Translations under genes and position numbers: made by a program | The notes under the pieces: generated by a model | The model's input: the letters and a program-made list of their open reading frames with translations, nothing else | The model's database searches: none | What the model was told of the DNA's origin: nothing | From: Neopestalotiopsis rosae | Lineage: Eukaryota; Ascomycota; Sordariomycetes; Amphisphaeriales; Sporocadaceae | Reading direction: 5' to 3' | Length of the DNA: 64,000 nucleotides | Assembly: GCA_023078685.1 (NCBI GenBank) | Contig: JALGAS010000004.1 | Span: forward strand, 434,001-498,000 | Shown: positions 21,418 to 33,158 of the stretch, piece after piece | How the letters are laid out: each line of letters opens with the position of its first letter | How positions within the stretch are numbered: position 1 is the stretch's first letter

Positions 21418-21430
21418 GGTGGAGGTGGAG
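21418..21430 (+). promoter_or_regulatory. GGTGGAGGTGGAG motif, copy 3
   Basis: Second exact match in the BVMO promoter, 37 bp start-to-start from copy 2 and in the same direction; the extended GGAGGTGGAGGTGGAGTG begins at 21415. Confidence 0.6.
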
Positions 21431-21727
21431 TGATGGCCGTACGCGGCGCTTGGTCTTAGTACATCGCCCCAATGGTTCTTGACAATTGAATCGAATGGCA
21501 GATCAACATAGACATATCGATGTGAGAGTTTGTAGTCAAATAGTAACGCAAAAAAATATCAAAAAATACTGCCTTCTTGTGTTCTGCAGCTGTGTCTTTC
21601 ACATTCACACTTGAATTTGAATCGTGATTGCAGTGGCTACTTCTTGCTGAGCCTTTCTGACCGACAATTGCTCTTTATTCTTGACAACAAGCATCGAAGA
21701 GCAACAGATAACCGAGGCGCCGCCAAA

Positions 21728-23783
21728 ATGGGCTCTCTTGGCATCACTGTGGATGCCGTTTCGGCGAGCAAGCTGGCAGACCCCAAAGCCACCGCAGACA
21801 TCCAGGTCCAGGTCAAATCGGCCGATCTGATCGACGACGCACAAAACACAGACTACAAAATTATCGAGGAGCCAAGCAGAAGTAAACGACAATTGCGCGT
21901 CCTCTGTGTTGGAGCCGGCGCCAGCGCCATTAACTTTGCTCATGAGGTACAGGAGAGCAATCTAGATCTGGACCTCGTCTGCTATGAAAAGAATCCCTCC
22001 ATTGGTGGGACCTGGTACGAGAACAAGTACCCTGGCTGTGGCTGCGATATTCCATCGGTCAACTATCAGTTATCCTGGGCTCCTTCTGCCGAATGGTCCT
22101 CCTTGTATGTTGCCCCTACTAGAGGCTAGCAGAATCTGCGAGGAAAGACGCAGAAATTAGCGACGGGCACCACTGACTGAGCTGTCACAGCTACTCGAGC
22201 GCATCAGAGATCTTGGCCTACTTCCAGAATATTGTCGACAAGTATGGCCTCATGCGCTATATCAAGTTGTCCCATCGCGTGGTCGGCGCGGTTTGGAACG
22301 AAGAGGATAAGATGTGGCACGTGAAGATCCAGCGAGGCGATGACCCCAACGATATCATTGAGGATAAGGCGCACGTTTTCATCAATGCTACGGGCGTTCT
22401 CAATAAGTGGAAATGGCCTGCTATCAAGGGCCGCGAGCTCTTCAAGGGTCCCATGTTGCACAGCGCCAACTGGGACTACTCGGTCGACCTCAAGGGCAAG
22501 AAAGTGGGAGTCATTGGTTCAGGCTCGTCAGCAGTCCAGATTGTGCCCAGTATTCAACCGGGTAAGTTGAAACAGAGTTTCGCGATGCCCATACTCCAAG
22601 ATATGTGCATTTTGTTAACGACTTTCTGAATCCACAGTCGTGGGCGAGATGGAGTGTTTTATTCGCAGCCCCGGCTGGGTAACAGCCGGCTTTGGTCAGC
22701 GATTTGCGGGTAAGAATGGAAGTAACTTTACCTATTCGGATGATCAAAAGAAGACCTTGGCCGAAAACCCCCAGAAGTACCTTGCATACCGCAAGAAGAT
22801 TGAATCGGAGCTTAATTCACGATTTCGCTTCATCTTAAATGGATCCCAGGAGCAACAGGACGCTCGAGCAGTAGGCATCCTTCGTCCCAGAATTGTTTGA
22901 TGTAGCAGTCACGCTAACCAGACAACCAAATATAAAGTTTGCAGAAAAGGAAATGCGCAGAAAGCTTGCCTCAAAACCCGAGATTGCCGACTTGATCGTT
23001 CCCAAGAACTTTGCGGTAGGATGCCGACGTCCGACCCCAGGCAACGGCTACCTCGAAGCCCTGTGCGAAGAGAATGTGACGGTCGTGCCGACTTCCATAC
23101 AAGAGATTACACCAAACGGTATTCTCACCACTGATGGAGTCGAGCATGATTTTGACGTTATTGTCTGCGCCACGGGCTTTGATGTCAGCTGGAAGCCCGC
23201 CTATCCCACAATTGGCCGCGACCAGAAGAGTCTCAGTGATGAGTGGCACAATCAACCCAGTACCTACCTGTCCATCACGGTGCCTCATTTCCCCAACTAC
23301 CTGATCTTCAATGGACCATATGGTCCGTATGGTCACGGCAGTTTCCTTCCAATCACCGAGCTGCTGGCCAAACATTTCATCAAGATCCTGGACAAGATGT
23401 CCTCGGAGGGTGTCACTTCGTTTGACCCAAAGCAGGAAGCTGTCAATGATTTCATTCAGCACCGCCGTCAGTTTCTTCCACGTACTGCGTGGTCATCCCC
23501 GTGTCGATCCTGGTTCAAGCAAGGCACCGTTGACGGCGAGATCATGATGTGGCCCGGCTCGCGCATACACTTCTTTGAGACGATGGAGAACCCGCGCTGG
23601 GAGGACTACAACCTCAGCTACACTACAAGCAACCGCTTTGGCTATTTTGGAAACGGTTTTGCTGCCAGGGAGTTCAGTGGGCAGGATCTCAGTTGGTATT
23701 TGGGCATGCTAGAGGGCGGCGACATGCAGCCAGAGCTGCCAGACGATGATTTCCTTGACTTCATGGTACAGTCGTCGCAGTGA
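21728..23783 (+). CDS. Baeyer-Villiger-type FAD monooxygenase
   Basis: Class B flavoprotein monooxygenase of 608 residues that would insert oxygen next to a ketone using NADPH and O2. Exons 21728-22104, 22191-22561, 22638-22870 and 22938-23783. FAD Rossmann motif VGAGASAINFAHE near residue 65, then GTWYENKYPGCGCDIP. The BVMO fingerprint FxGxxxHxxxWD is exact (FKGPMLHSANWD), the NADPH Rossmann motif is VIGSGSSAVQIVP and the C-terminal half has VIVCATGFD. The ATG at 21728 was chosen because GSLGITVD follows; an in-frame ATG at 21611 would add 39 residues with no family match. The last acceptor (AAAG at 22937) is weaker than a CAG 16 nt upstream, but only it keeps frame. Confidence 0.93.
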
Positions 23784-24615
23784 GGGCATGATATTACTTC
23801 TGTAGAGCTACCTGTGATAGTTTCTGACACGCTTAGAGGGAGGCTCAGTACATAGAGTGGACGGAAGTTTGCGCATATTCACGATAATCTATAGCTGAAT
23901 CAAAGAAATGTACCTCTCCTCATCATTAAAACAAGTGAGGGGTATTGGGATGCGGAAGAAAAACATTGCTTCTACCGTGAATCAACGTTTCTTGAGATTT
24001 GGTTTTCGCGTCGACTTGTCTGTTCATTAAAATAGGCCACTCCCAGTCATTGCGCTGGGACTCAGGGTCGCCCAGTGTATACAAAGTTGTGGTTAACAGT
24101 AGAACGATGAGTATTTGGAAGGGCTTTCTGTGAGAGATGCGCCCATTCTCCTTGACGATGGTAGAAAAGTTTCAACACAAACATTCCGACAAGGCCGTTT
24201 TCCCACCCCCCTTTATTCTTGTTACCACACACGTAGAACAAAACACTACAGGTATACGGGCTTATCAGCGACCTGGGTAACGAGTCAAACATAGAACATT
24301 GATCTTTGTTTGAGGGACTTCATTCCAGAATCATGTACATCGTCTTTAAGCATGAAGAAAATGCGATTATGAACAAATTCCAAAGTACATTGAAGATTTC
24401 AGATATCGAAATGGGAACCACGAGAGCTTGACTCGACATATCGCAGGATGTAATCTCAATTGGTCCCCAGAATCTGCCAAAGTATACATGTTTGTTTGTC
24501 GAGTCCTCGCCGCACACACTATCATACCGTGAAACTAACATTCCCGCACAGAAACAAAAAGCACTGAATCCAATTGACTGTTAAAAAAATAGATAAAGAT
24601 AGCAACCAGACATAA
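23784..24615. other. Convergent intergenic region, 830 bp
   Basis: Between the 3' ends of the BVMO and the permease. AT-rich, short frames only, no recognisable gene or repeat. Confidence 0.5.
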
Positions 24616-26260
24616 TCATAGTACGTAGCGGAAATGGGGTTGCTCGAAATCAGTGAGACCCATAAATTTGGCCCTCTTGATTTCTTCAGTCACCTGGGCT
24701 GTGCCGGTCTCGGCCTGGAGTCGATCTCGTCGTTTGTTCTCTCGAATATTAACGAACCGAATGACGAGAAGGACACACGCTGCCGCACCATACATGATTG
24801 CCACCATGACCTTGGCGCTGTGGTACTCGGGAGCCTCGTGGGATCGGAAGGTTTGGGGACCGATCCAGTTGCCGGCGCCGTAGGCGAGGATCTGCAGACC
24901 GTTGACGGTGGCCTTCTTGGTGTAGCCGAGGGTGTTGTTGGAGATCATCACCATGACCAACCCCCACGAGGCCCCGGCCACGCTGATCAAGTAGTAGCCC
25001 ACGAGCAGACCGGCCTTTGCATCTTGGGGAAGTGTGATCATCAGGATGCCGCCCAACATGGGGAAGAGAATGGCAATGAACGAAAAGAGTGATCTATCCT
25101 TGTACTTGTCAGAGAGCCAAGTGAAGAGAAGCTTGCCACCCAAATCGAAGATACCGGCCGGAGCGCCCAGGAGCAAAGCCATGCGGGAGCCGAAACCAAA
25201 TGACGCAATGGTGAGAGAGCCAAAGGTGGTGATGCCACCACTTGGAATGTTCATGAGAGCCGAGAAGAGCACATAGAGGTAAGTCCGAGGATCTCTGAAG
25301 GCCTCGAAAAACTGATTCCACTTCCAGGTGCGGTTGCCCATGCCTTGGAAGTTTCCCCGGATGCGCTCCACAGCGATGGACCTTTCCTTGTCATTCAAGA
25401 ATCGCGCGTTGAGGACATTGTCGGGCATGAACCAGAAACAGAAGATGCCGGTTACAGTTGTGATGAGACCCAGAATCAGGAAGAGAATTTTCCACGAGGC
25501 AATGGCAGCGTTGGTTACGCCAGACAGACCATACCCAACAGCCGCCATGACAATGAGCGTGATGCCGTTGCAGGAGAGCCAGTACCCAACACGGCGACCC
25601 TGCTCATTCTGCTTGTACCACATGGAGGTGATGATGACAAAGGCCGGGGTCACTGTAGCTTCAAAAACACCGAGGAAGAAGCGAACGGTGAGGAGGCCAC
25701 CATAGCTGGATACAACGGCATGAAGCGTCAAGACAATGCCCCATAGTGTAACATTAATGGATGTGTACTTGGCAATGGGTAGGCGACGGAGTAAGTACGT
25801 GGTGGGAAACCTGATAGATATCATGTCAGACAATGACGACACACGACCGGTTACATGAGATTGCTTACTCGTATAGAATATAACCAGCGTAGAAGATACT
25901 GGATGCCCAGCTATACTGCTGCGAGTTCGGATCGAGGTGGGTGTCCTCTCGTATACCCATCAAGGAGGCATAGTTGAGACTGATCTTGTCGGCAAACTGG
26001 ATAGCGTAAATCCAGCACATCAGAGGCAAGATGTACATGTCAATCTTTCGTAAAACCGACGCCTCCTCCTCGGCGGTAAATTCAAGCACCTCGTCACCAG
26101 CGACCGCCAAAGCAGGGTCAACGTCTTTGGACGAAGTCTTCATATCATCAACAGAGGCCACGCCCATACTGGCAATCTTGGAGATATCTGGACCGGAAGT
26201 AGCCGGCTCCTTGCATGATTCCACCTGATCGCTCGTGGAGGCAGGCTTGTTCGATGCCAT
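24616..26260 (-). CDS. MFS permease, DAL5/allantoate (anion:cation symporter) family
   Basis: Plasma-membrane carrier of 528 residues, about 12 predicted membrane segments. Exons 26260-25869 and 25810-24616; the splice gives SIFYAGYILYEFPTTYLLRR, the conserved end of TM2 in this family. Other marks are VLRKIDMYILPLMCWIYAIQFADK (TM1; read in short pieces), the helix after FFLGVFEA, and WLSDKYKDRS between TM8 and TM9. Relatives carry organic anions such as allantoate, nicotinate, vitamins and dipeptides, so it may import the substrate of the catabolic block. Its upstream region holds copies of the same 13-bp motif as the neighbouring enzyme genes. Confidence 0.93.
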
Positions 26261-27098
26261 TGTGCGAGACTGCGCTGAAGCTCAATTACGATACGAGGAA
26301 ACCGGTGATGCCGTTGACTGGGTGGAATCGAGCAAGCAATAGATCGACAGCGGTGGTCCTGATGGGGCGAATGCACCGTGTGCTGGATATTCAGAAGGGA
26401 TACAAAGTATTAATGTTGACTGAAATCTGAAGTGGTCGCTTTGTATGCCCCGGAAATTCAGCCAACAACTCAGCAGTCTATATCTGGGACTCTGGCGCTC
26501 CTAGTTGTCAATGATAACAGGTGGAGAGAGTCTGGGGCATCGTCTCCAACCTTGGCGCCTTGAACGAATAGAGCTGAATACTTCTTGGTACTCAGACGTA
26601 CTACGGGGATTTCTACCCCATGTCACGACATGTTGGATATCCTCCTCGAGAATTAGCTTGACTCGTGGGCGGTGGACCGGCACTAGGCGATGGAGCCCCA
26701 CTGTGTTTTGCAGGTGGTTGAGCAACTGAGCGGCGGTGGAGGTGGAGGTGGAGGCGAACTAGAGGCAGAGAAGACAAGTGCCAAAGCACCGGGAGAGAGT
26801 AGAGATGATCCGAAGGTATGTCATGGCTGTAGCGTGAAGTCGTTGGGAAGGCCATATTATGTCCAAAAGTTCTCATTATGTCACTTGTGTTGACTTTCCT
26901 CTATGGTAGTAGCTGTGTCACAACACAGAGGCCCTTTTGTGGAAATGTGAACCTTTAGCAACAGCCGAAAACAAAAACCAGATGTGAATAGAGGGCATGA
27001 AGTAGCCAATTGTACAACCTCAAACTTCTCAATTAAATTGTGTCTGACGCACTTGAGCACTCAAGTACACCTGTGGAAAAGACAAAGCAAATCTAAGA
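26261..27098. promoter_or_regulatory. Upstream region of the DAL5-type permease, 840 bp
   Basis: Between the permease start and the protease stop (both minus). Contains a GGTGGAGGTGGAGGTGGAG run at 26735-26753, about 480 bp from the permease ATG. No gene recognised. Confidence 0.5.
26735..26753 (+). promoter_or_regulatory. GGTGGAGGTGGAG motif, overlapping copies 4 and 5
   Basis: Three tandem GGTGGA units plus G, so the 13-mer occurs twice with a 6-bp offset. Upstream of the permease, about 475-493 bp from its ATG. As a simple hexamer repeat it could also be a microsatellite. Confidence 0.5.
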
Positions 27099-28743
27099 TC
27101 AGTTCCACAAAACTGAAAATACAATAAGCATGGCCATCGCATGACAGGAAGTCAGGCCGGCGAACGACTGCACCAATCGAGTCCCAGCGCTCGTTGAGGT
27201 TGCAGAATCCGGTGACTGTGTAGCATTGGAACAAGCTCCTGTGATGTTGGACAGACTCTGGCCCGGCGTGATAGCTATAGTTTGGGTTGTACAGTTGACA
27301 GCTGGAGCAAGATAGGCTGTCTCGGCATCGAAGTCAAATACAGCTATTGATATTGGTCAGTAAATTGATTAATAACGTCAAGCTCTGTATCCTCTGTGAC
27401 ACTGACCATATGCAACCCGGAAAACAGGTACACCCAGGATCTGCTGCTGGCCCACTGGCCATGGCTGAATGCCAAGTGCGCATTGACCGTCGGAAGTGAA
27501 GATGAGATTGTCGTACGAAATGGTGATTCTCTTATCCCTGAAGGTGAAATCTAGACCTCCACTCCAGTTTCGGACTGAGCAATCCACCATGTAATAAGTG
27601 GTGGACTGATCGACAACGTTTTTCACGGCGTTCAGATCTTGGAAAATCTGGTTGGCCACACTCTCCTCAAGCTGGATGGACGTGGTCCCAGAGTCTAAGA
27701 GGACATTCGTGTCATTAATGGTATACACAATGGAGGTATTGTTCCGAAGCGTGAGAGAGAGACCATCGTAGTTGACGGTTAATCTGGCATAAAAATTAGT
27801 CAAAGGCCGTGACGCACTTGGTCAGTCACTCTGCATACCTTGTTTGGTTGAAGATATCCTTGATAATTGGTATTTCCTCCAAGCTTCCAAGGAACTTGCC
27901 CGTATCAAGACCACCAAATGTAAGCGAACCTTATCAGTTTTTAGTAAATTGTCTCTGGAGATCAGATGTTTACGCACCTGAGGGCTCATCTGAATTGCCC
28001 AAGTGAAGACCGTATACTCTCTTGTTGATTAAGCCTTGCGTGAACATGGAATCAAGAACACGCGGGTACGATTGATTGACAGCAAAGCCCGCGAGAGGGG
28101 GAGAAATCCCCAAGATTCCACTGACCATGCCTAGAGTTTCCGCGGCAACGCCGAACTGTTGTGATGCAATAGTTATTCCTGTTCATATCAGCAAATGTTC
28201 CATCAAGACCTTCAAGGAGTTGCTAGCGCTAGGTACCACCTATTGTGACCACATCTCTGTAATAGCCAACATAAGCTCCAATGGTATTATCACCATAGTC
28301 TAGGGTGGCCGATGTTGAAAGATTTCGTGCCGTACTGGACTGATATGGATCAAATTTCGGGATTTGGGCACATGTTTCGTTCTGGCCCAGCTCGGTCGGT
28401 GCCGTATCACAATTGGCATTCACCCAAAGCTGGTCGGAGCCTGTGTCTATCTCGACAAAGGTCTTTTGAGGGGGCGTGCCAACGTTGACTAGAAATTACT
28501 TAATGATAGAAGCTTCCATTAGACATTTTGGATCTTACTCTCAACACCGTAACTCCATCTATTATTGATAGCTGATGCTGAAAAGACACTTTCGTCTCTC
28601 CGTTGTAATGAGCCGATGCCTCGTATTACAGGCAAGTTGATGGCACCCTTGGCGAGTCCTGCAATAGGCGAGGGAGAGACCAATGCAACTGCAACCAGCA
28701 GGGCGTTCATCAAGAACGAGATAAGGAAAATGTGACGAATCAT
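27099..28743 (-). CDS. Secreted GPI-anchored aspartic protease (pepsin A1 family)
   Basis: Endopeptidase of 456 residues. Exons: 28743-28539, 28488-28237, 28178-27978, 27929-27839, 27783-27407 and 27343-27099. A hydrophobic signal peptide (IFLISFLMNALLVAVALV) is followed by a propeptide ending in the dibasic LQRRD. The first catalytic aspartate is in EIDTGSDQLWV, the second in LLDSGTTSIQL. The tail has a Ser/Thr-rich stretch, then a hydrophobic end (HAMAMLIVFSVLWN) typical of a GPI signal, so it is probably held at the membrane or wall like yapsins and OPSB proteases. Many N-glycosylation sequons. Six exons all join in frame. Confidence 0.93.
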
Positions 28744-29814
28744 TTGAAATGTAGGTCTGCAGCTTTGCTTTCCAAGGACAGGTTAGAGGGAAAAGAGCTA
28801 GTGATTTATGATGCTTGAATGCGAGTCGTGTTAGCAACCAAAGGGAAATCACCGCCTTTATAGGCAGTATCTTGTCGGGATTCAATGTGAAGGTCAAAAG
28901 TTCAGTTGATATAACAGCGGCGTACATTGTTATTGAATCCTCCCGACTGCGTTACAAAAACAGTTCAAAAATAGCCCGAGGGTCTGCTGCGCCCTCGTAT
29001 GGGCAACTGTGAAAAGAGTCTCCATTTTGGCAGAAGGGCAAGTGCATTAGGCCAACCGACGGATATCACTATTGCCAAAGCCTTTCATCTTCTAGTATAA
29101 AGGGCCGAGACATTGCTTCCGTACACGTCGAAGGAACGATCTGAAGAACAACCTGTGATGTATACATGTTTTTATAGCTACGGCGCTCCCAGTATCATTA
29201 CCCCTCTTCAGCATTAAACGTGCACTCAGGATCACGACTTCATCATTAATCATGACTTCATCATAACCTGATAAAGAGTCAGCTGAACCAACAAGAGACT
29301 CCGCTCAGGGTCACGATTCATTCTCACTTTGTAGCTGACATTTACGAACTAAGAGCATTCATTCCAAGGGAACCGGTGTTATAATTATAAGTGCAAGAGA
29401 GTAATACTTGATCATCAGACTGTCAGCAACCAACGCACCGGTGTGGAGTCAACAAATGGCACGCTGACCGTATGAAGTTAAATTGGGCCAGAGGACGTAG
29501 GGTTCTGATCTGGTACATCTTACCCACGAGTAGATCATAGGTGGGTCGTCTATCAATAATCATCCCCATGTCCACGGCCCCAGGCTACGATTGGCTCGCT
29601 CGTATAGGCAAAAGTGGAGCACGATTCCTTCGTGCTTATGCTTTTACATCGTCAGTGCCACGTGCCTCAAGCGCGAATTGTCTTTTAAGTATGCTTGAGC
29701 ACACGCAGACGGTATGAATATCTCATATCCTCGTATAGACAGGCTGGATTCTAATCTAAGCGGCATTTTCAACTGTCTCGGTTCCGTCAAAGACGTCGAG
29801 GCAGCGGACACACA
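28744..29814. promoter_or_regulatory. Divergent promoter region, 1.07 kb
   Basis: Between the protease and the next regulator, which point away from each other. An imperfect direct repeat, ATCACGACTTCATCATTAAT then CATGACTTCATCATAACC, lies near 29231-29270. No gene recognised. Confidence 0.45.
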
Positions 29815-31698
29815 ATGACGCGCGTGACCCCAGACCAGCGCAAGAGAGCTAGAACCACCAAGGTTCGCACAGGGTGCAAGACGTGCAAGTTCGTACTACC
29901 AATTACCTCCAACTCTCAGAGACGAGACGAAACTAATAGCTTGTACCTTCTAGAGGTAGGCATATCAGTTATGCATGCCCCTCCATTGGAAGATCGATAG
30001 ATTGCTGAGCGCTTAGCAGTGCGTAGAGTCAAATGCGATGAAACCAAACCAGCTTGTAAAAGATGTAAGACGGGACGAAACCAGACGTCTTGGGACTGCA
30101 GCAACTTACTTCGCTCGTGTAACAGGTTCCTCCACTGGCCGCCAGTGTGAAGGGTACCAAATTGAAGATCGACGCGCAAAGTCTCCACAAGTGGCTAAAG
30201 ACAGCGGATGTCATGATGTCCTGACGTTGTATCGACTTAGCGCTGTACCAGATCAGAGTCCCATCGAGGCCCGATGCCTGCAATATTTCTCCGAGAAGAC
30301 TATCACTCAACTCACATATTTCTTCCCGGACGACTTATGGAATGTTACAGTGCTCCAAGTAGCTCAATCGAACCCCGGCGTTCGGCATGCCATATTTTCT
30401 TTATCCTGGTATCACGAACGATTCGTCTGCCAAACGACTGCAGTGGGAGACGAGACTTCATTTGCTCTTGTTCAATATAACCTGGCAATCAAAGATGTCC
30501 TTATCAACCAGGTCCCCTACCAACCTGTGCACATTGGTGTCATCTCATGTTTGCTCTTCGTTTGCATCGAAGTTGGTTGATCCCACGCACATTCATCACT
30601 CTAGGGCATTTGTGCTAACTGACAGCCAGTCACTCAGAGGCAATCTAAATACTGCCATGCATCTGTTCAAATACGGCCGCAGCATGATACAGGATGCCAG
30701 GCGCTTTTCCAAAAAGTCCACCTCAAGGTGGGACACATTCAGTTCCGACGATTTTCTACGAGCGATGGAGACCATCTTTATCCCTCTCGGTATCCAAATC
30801 TCCCTGGTACGAACGCACAACCGTCTTACGGCCTTAGCTTTTTTGAACCCACCCTTCTGGGAGAAAACAGGCGCCATTTCACTTTGTGCTAATTGATGTT
30901 ACAATACAGCTTGTAGGGGACGTAGATCCAGAATTCTCACCTCAAGTCGCCCACATCTCAGGTACGGAGAGATGCTTGCAGACAACTCCTTTTGGAAACC
31001 TTCTCGAAGCACGAAATGTTATCCTCCAAGCCATCCAAGAATACCTGACTTTCGATAAGATGAACGGAGACGTGAACGGATATATGAACGGTCTATGTCT
31101 ATGGCGAAAGCGTTTTCGAGAATACATTTCAGGCCATGCTGACCAGCTGGAGGAACAAGCGAGCCAACGAAGTATCGCCCTCCTTGAATTGCATGCGATG
31201 TTTCTGGAGTATTCTGTGTCGTGTATCTGTCCGTCTGACCCACTCAATCCCATGAGATGGGATACGTATAGCGATACCAAAATCGAAGAGATGATTGGTC
31301 TTGCAGCAATCGCGCTTGGCGTGAATAAATCAATGGAAACAACGAATCATGGGTCTCGTGTTGCGGAGCCTCGATTTCAATTAGATCTAGGAGTTGTCCC
31401 TATTCTCTGGAATATCATCGACCGTTGTCGTACGCCACATCTCCGCAGGTCAGCCCTCCGTATTCTGCAATTCATACCGATGCAAGAAGGGGTCTGGAAT
31501 GCTACTCTGGCTTCGGTAGTTGCCGAACGCACCATTTCATTGGAGGAAGCTGGGCTCGAGGGAATAAAGTCCAAAGAAGATATTCCAAGGCTGAAGAGGG
31601 TGTGTTTCGTTCTGTTATATCTGGACCAAGATGAGAAAAAGGCGACAGCCTGTTATCACCTACATGGCCAAGAAATACAAACGTCAATTTCCTGGTAA
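29815..31698 (+). CDS. Zn2Cys6 transcription factor
   Basis: Regulator of 510 residues. Proposed exons: 29815-29888, 29954-29955 (2-nt microexon), 30020-30064, 30126-30571, 30630-30806 and 30910-31698. With these joins the cluster near residues 23-50 reads CKTC, KVRRVK, C, DETKPA, CKRC, SSTGRQ, CEGY, a perfect CX2CX6CX6CX2CX6C and the usual consensus of this subfamily. No single GT..AG intron between 29889 and 30019 keeps the frame. The rest is a C-terminal regulatory domain with FFPDDLWNVTVLQVAQSNPGVRHAI, LRGNLNTAMHLFKYG and a conserved end IPRLKRVCFVLLYLDQDEK. Adjacent to the D-amino-acid oxidase gene, with which it converges (158 bp). Confidence 0.85.
29954..29955 (+). other. Putative 2-nt microexon (AG)
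   Basis: Flanked by a 65-nt intron (GTTCGT...CTTCTAG, 29889-29953) and a 64-nt intron (GTAGGC...TAGCAG, 29956-30019). The two bases supply the last base of a Lys codon and the first of a Val codon (AAA GTG) in the zinc cluster. Confidence 0.55.
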
Positions 31699-31856
31699 AG
31701 TAGCGTAAATGCTGGCTGTAGGTGGATGATTCATGGTCAAAGGAAGCATAATATGTAGAGATGTTTTCCTTAAAAATAGAAGCATATTGAACTTCGCCGT
31801 TCTAAATATCAATCACCGGACCAGCCTCAGCGTTAACACCTTCATACTATCCTGGA

Positions 31857-33158
31857 TCACACATCTTTCTGTGCGCTCAAACTCAATCTCAAAAGATCAA
31901 CTACCTCAGCTGCGACACCATAACTTGACTGGAAGCCAAATCCACCAAATCCATACGCATGCACAACATCCACCGGGCCCAATTCCTGGTCGGAAATGGT
32001 TTCTCGTTCGACTCTTGGGCCACCTTCCCGGTGTGGCCTCCATCCGACTTGATGTCGGATAATTCGGAGAGCCTCGATTCCGGCATCTTTAGGCACGAGG
32101 CCTGGAGCAATCGAGATGGCTCTCTTCATCATTCGCTCGGCCAGTTTCATATCAGGATCTCTTGAGTGGGAAGCAAAACTGCAACCGCCGATCGCGGTAC
32201 CACCCCCGCCAGGGCGGGGTATGACATAGCAGCATTCCCCAAGCGATATGTCCATGTCGTCATCCCCAGAGATCCCGTAGATGCCATCAACCTCATTCTC
32301 TACTATGACCAGCTGTCCCAACATTGGCTTTAAGTATTTGTCATTCACACCTCCAAGTTCGGAAGCCTGTAGGCTAGTGCAGTTGACAACAAGGACCGGG
32401 TTGGGCGAACCCATTGAGAAGGCTTCCCGGATGTGCGCAAGAGTCGCCCTTTTGAAATGAACGCCCAATTGAATACATGTGGACTGGAGCCAGTGCAGAT
32501 AGACGCTTGGATCAATTGTGAGAGTCCGGTAAAAGGTGGCCCAGTCCGCCCAGGCTGGGACCTCGTCTTTGCCAAGCAGTCTATACTAGAATCGTGTGAG
32601 TTTGGCCAACAGGCATCTCGATGTCGGGAGAGCCTACATCTTGAACCACATCCTTGAACCAGAGATCTAGCTCCGTCGCCTGAAGGTCTTTGTTCCGGTA
32701 ATATTTTGTCCTGTCTAATCACGTTTAGATTCTGAGTAAACAAGCTGAATCTGTACACTTGCCTTGAAACTGTACTCCAGCGCCAGGAGTGACTGTCGCG
32801 AGCTTGCTCAACTCATTCCAGCTCTCCAAGTCCCAGCCCATCTCTCTTGTCCCACGAGACGAATATCTGCGAACGTCGTTACACGATGAGAAGCGAGAGT
32901 GACGGTAGAGGCAAGTTAAACTTACGGGACCCAATCTGCTCCCGCCCACTTGCTCGTGTAGTCAGTCTCAAAGTCTGCGGGCATGTATTTGGCTACAACT
33001 TTGACATTGGTGTAGCCAGCTCGACATAGCAACAATGCCGTTGTGAGTCCAATCACCCCAGCGCTGGAAGTGGTGAGCAATCTTTGGCCAATACGAAGAT
33101 TTGAACACCCTTACCCTACAACCACAATTGGTGCAGAAATTGTAACTTGCGGCGCCAT
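31857..33158 (-). CDS. D-amino-acid oxidase (FAD-dependent, DAO family)
   Basis: Oxidises D-amino acids to oxo acids, releasing ammonia and H2O2; 363 residues, the usual DAO size. Exons: 33158-33115, 33063-32926, 32866-32759, 32710-32638 and 32585-31857. The first splice rebuilds VVVGAGVIGLTTALLL, the FAD-binding motif. Further on are KWAGADWVPYSSRGTREMGWD, LVVNCTSLQASELGG, CCYVIPRPGGGGTAIGG, RIIRHQVGWRPHREGGPR (substrate-carboxylate arginine; RI is one residue apart from the true IRH) and AYGFGGFGFQSSYGVA. The C-terminus is AQKDV, with no SKL-type signal, unlike most fungal peroxisomal DAOs. D-aspartate oxidase is the main alternative. Confidence 0.92.

Larger units (their letters stand above)
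20796..21727. promoter_or_regulatory. Upstream region of the FAD monooxygenase, 930 bp
   Basis: Between aldolase stop and BVMO start on the same strand. The distal part has no recognisable gene; the proximal part carries two copies of the 13-bp motif 37 bp apart (21381 and 21418), 298-347 bp before the ATG. Confidence 0.55.

Noticed and set aside
29815..30000. Short stand-alone protein of 61 codons
   Set aside because: It is the first exon of the zinc-cluster regulator read through into the intron; the zinc cluster continues in later exons.
32758..32764. GC-AG intron in the D-amino-acid oxidase gene
   Set aside because: GGCAAG near the exon end looked like a GC donor, but the GT five bases on gives the correct frame (QGKTKYY).
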